DNA from: Xanthomonas sp. 10-10
GTDB lineage: Bacteria; Pseudomonadota; Gammaproteobacteria; Xanthomonadales; Xanthomonadaceae
Direction: 5' to 3'
DNA: 64,000 bases
NCBI RefSeq assembly: GCF_040182365.1
Contig: NZ_CP144460.1
Span: forward strand, 248,001-312,000
Part shown: positions 63,780 through 64,000 of the stretch, one piece after another
Numbering within the stretch: position 1 is the stretch's first letter
Layout of the letters: each line of letters opens with the position of its first letter
Position numbers and translations under genes: made by a program
Notes under the pieces: model-generated
The model's input: the letters and a program-made list of their open reading frames with translations, nothing else
What the model was told of the DNA's origin: nothing
The model's database searches: none

Positions 63780-64000
63780 TTCCATGGGCAACTGCAATAG
63801 AGTGGCGATTGGAGAGCCCTGGCAGCACGCGCAGGTTCCGCCGGCCTGCCGCTGTGCTATCCGAAGATGCTGTGCTCGCGCAGGCGCAAGCAACGGTCTG
63901 CGACCCCAGCGCAACCTTGCCAGCTAATTCGACGCCGCTGGAAATCCCGGTCGCTAGCGTGGCGTGCGCTGCCATGCGATGGTAATGCCATCGACTCTCG

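Noticed and set aside
63780..64000. Short frames at the right edge
   Set aside because: Overlapping frames on both strands with no SD or recognisable protein; nothing supportable before the window ends.

Overview
The window is high-GC chromosomal DNA that reads as a Xanthomonas genome. The basis is a fabV 3' end, a pectin locus with two Xanthomonas-type TonB-dependent receptors, a GlgE/TreS-Mak/GlgB operon, GATTCCC intergenic repeats and Xanthomonas-style attC sites. The species cannot be named from the sequence alone.

Layout. (1) 1-880: end of fabV and a small membrane protein. (2) 0.9-14.5 kb: a pectin/galacturonate utilisation locus. A 2-keto-3-deoxygluconate kinase is divergent from two TonB-dependent receptors, a pectin methylesterase, a PL10 pectate lyase and a 1292-residue secreted LamG-domain protein of unknown activity. 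(3) 14.7-15.35 kb: two small genes. (4) 15.35-19.07 kb: an array of attC sites with small plus-strand cassette genes and no integrase in the window (a CALIN). It includes a TIR-like (PF10137 type) protein and a putative AbiC-type abortive infection protein, so part of it looks like anti-phage cargo. (5) 19.1-33.4 kb: an accessory island of short orphan genes. These include SymE-like toxins, a SUKH-like protein, lipoproteins, unknown immunity-like proteins and several broken copies. A ~35-40 bp palindrome occurs about a dozen times, always in the same orientation. Several palindromes are followed immediately by a 5'-truncated copy of sequence found elsewhere in the island. (6) 33.9-36.3 kb: an orphan TrbM-like gene, an fhaB fragment, an IS3-family element and an IS5-family remnant. 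(7) 36.3-51.1 kb, minus strand: a complete cdiB-cdiA-cdiI contact-dependent inhibition locus; CdiA is 4211 residues. (8) 52-60.6 kb: the glgE, treS-mak, glgB operon, with start/stop overlaps at each junction. (9) 61.0-63.8 kb: a DUF3325/DUF3649/PepSY operon and a YfcE-like phosphodiesterase.

How it fits together. The pectin locus moves oligogalacturonides across the outer membrane, de-esterifies and cleaves them, and phosphorylates the KDG end product. The GlgE operon converts trehalose to maltose, maltose-1-phosphate and branched alpha-glucan. The middle 20 kb is a conflict island: phage-defence-like integron cassettes at one end, a CDI system at the other, and between them a graveyard of immunity-like genes. 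That graveyard contains one relic CDI toxin-tail/lipoprotein pair whose FhaB portion matches the intact cdiA.

Most notable: the palindrome-delimited module array next to, and partly merged with, an attC array; and two adjacent cassettes whose ORFs are joined by an ATGA overlap formed through an attC site.
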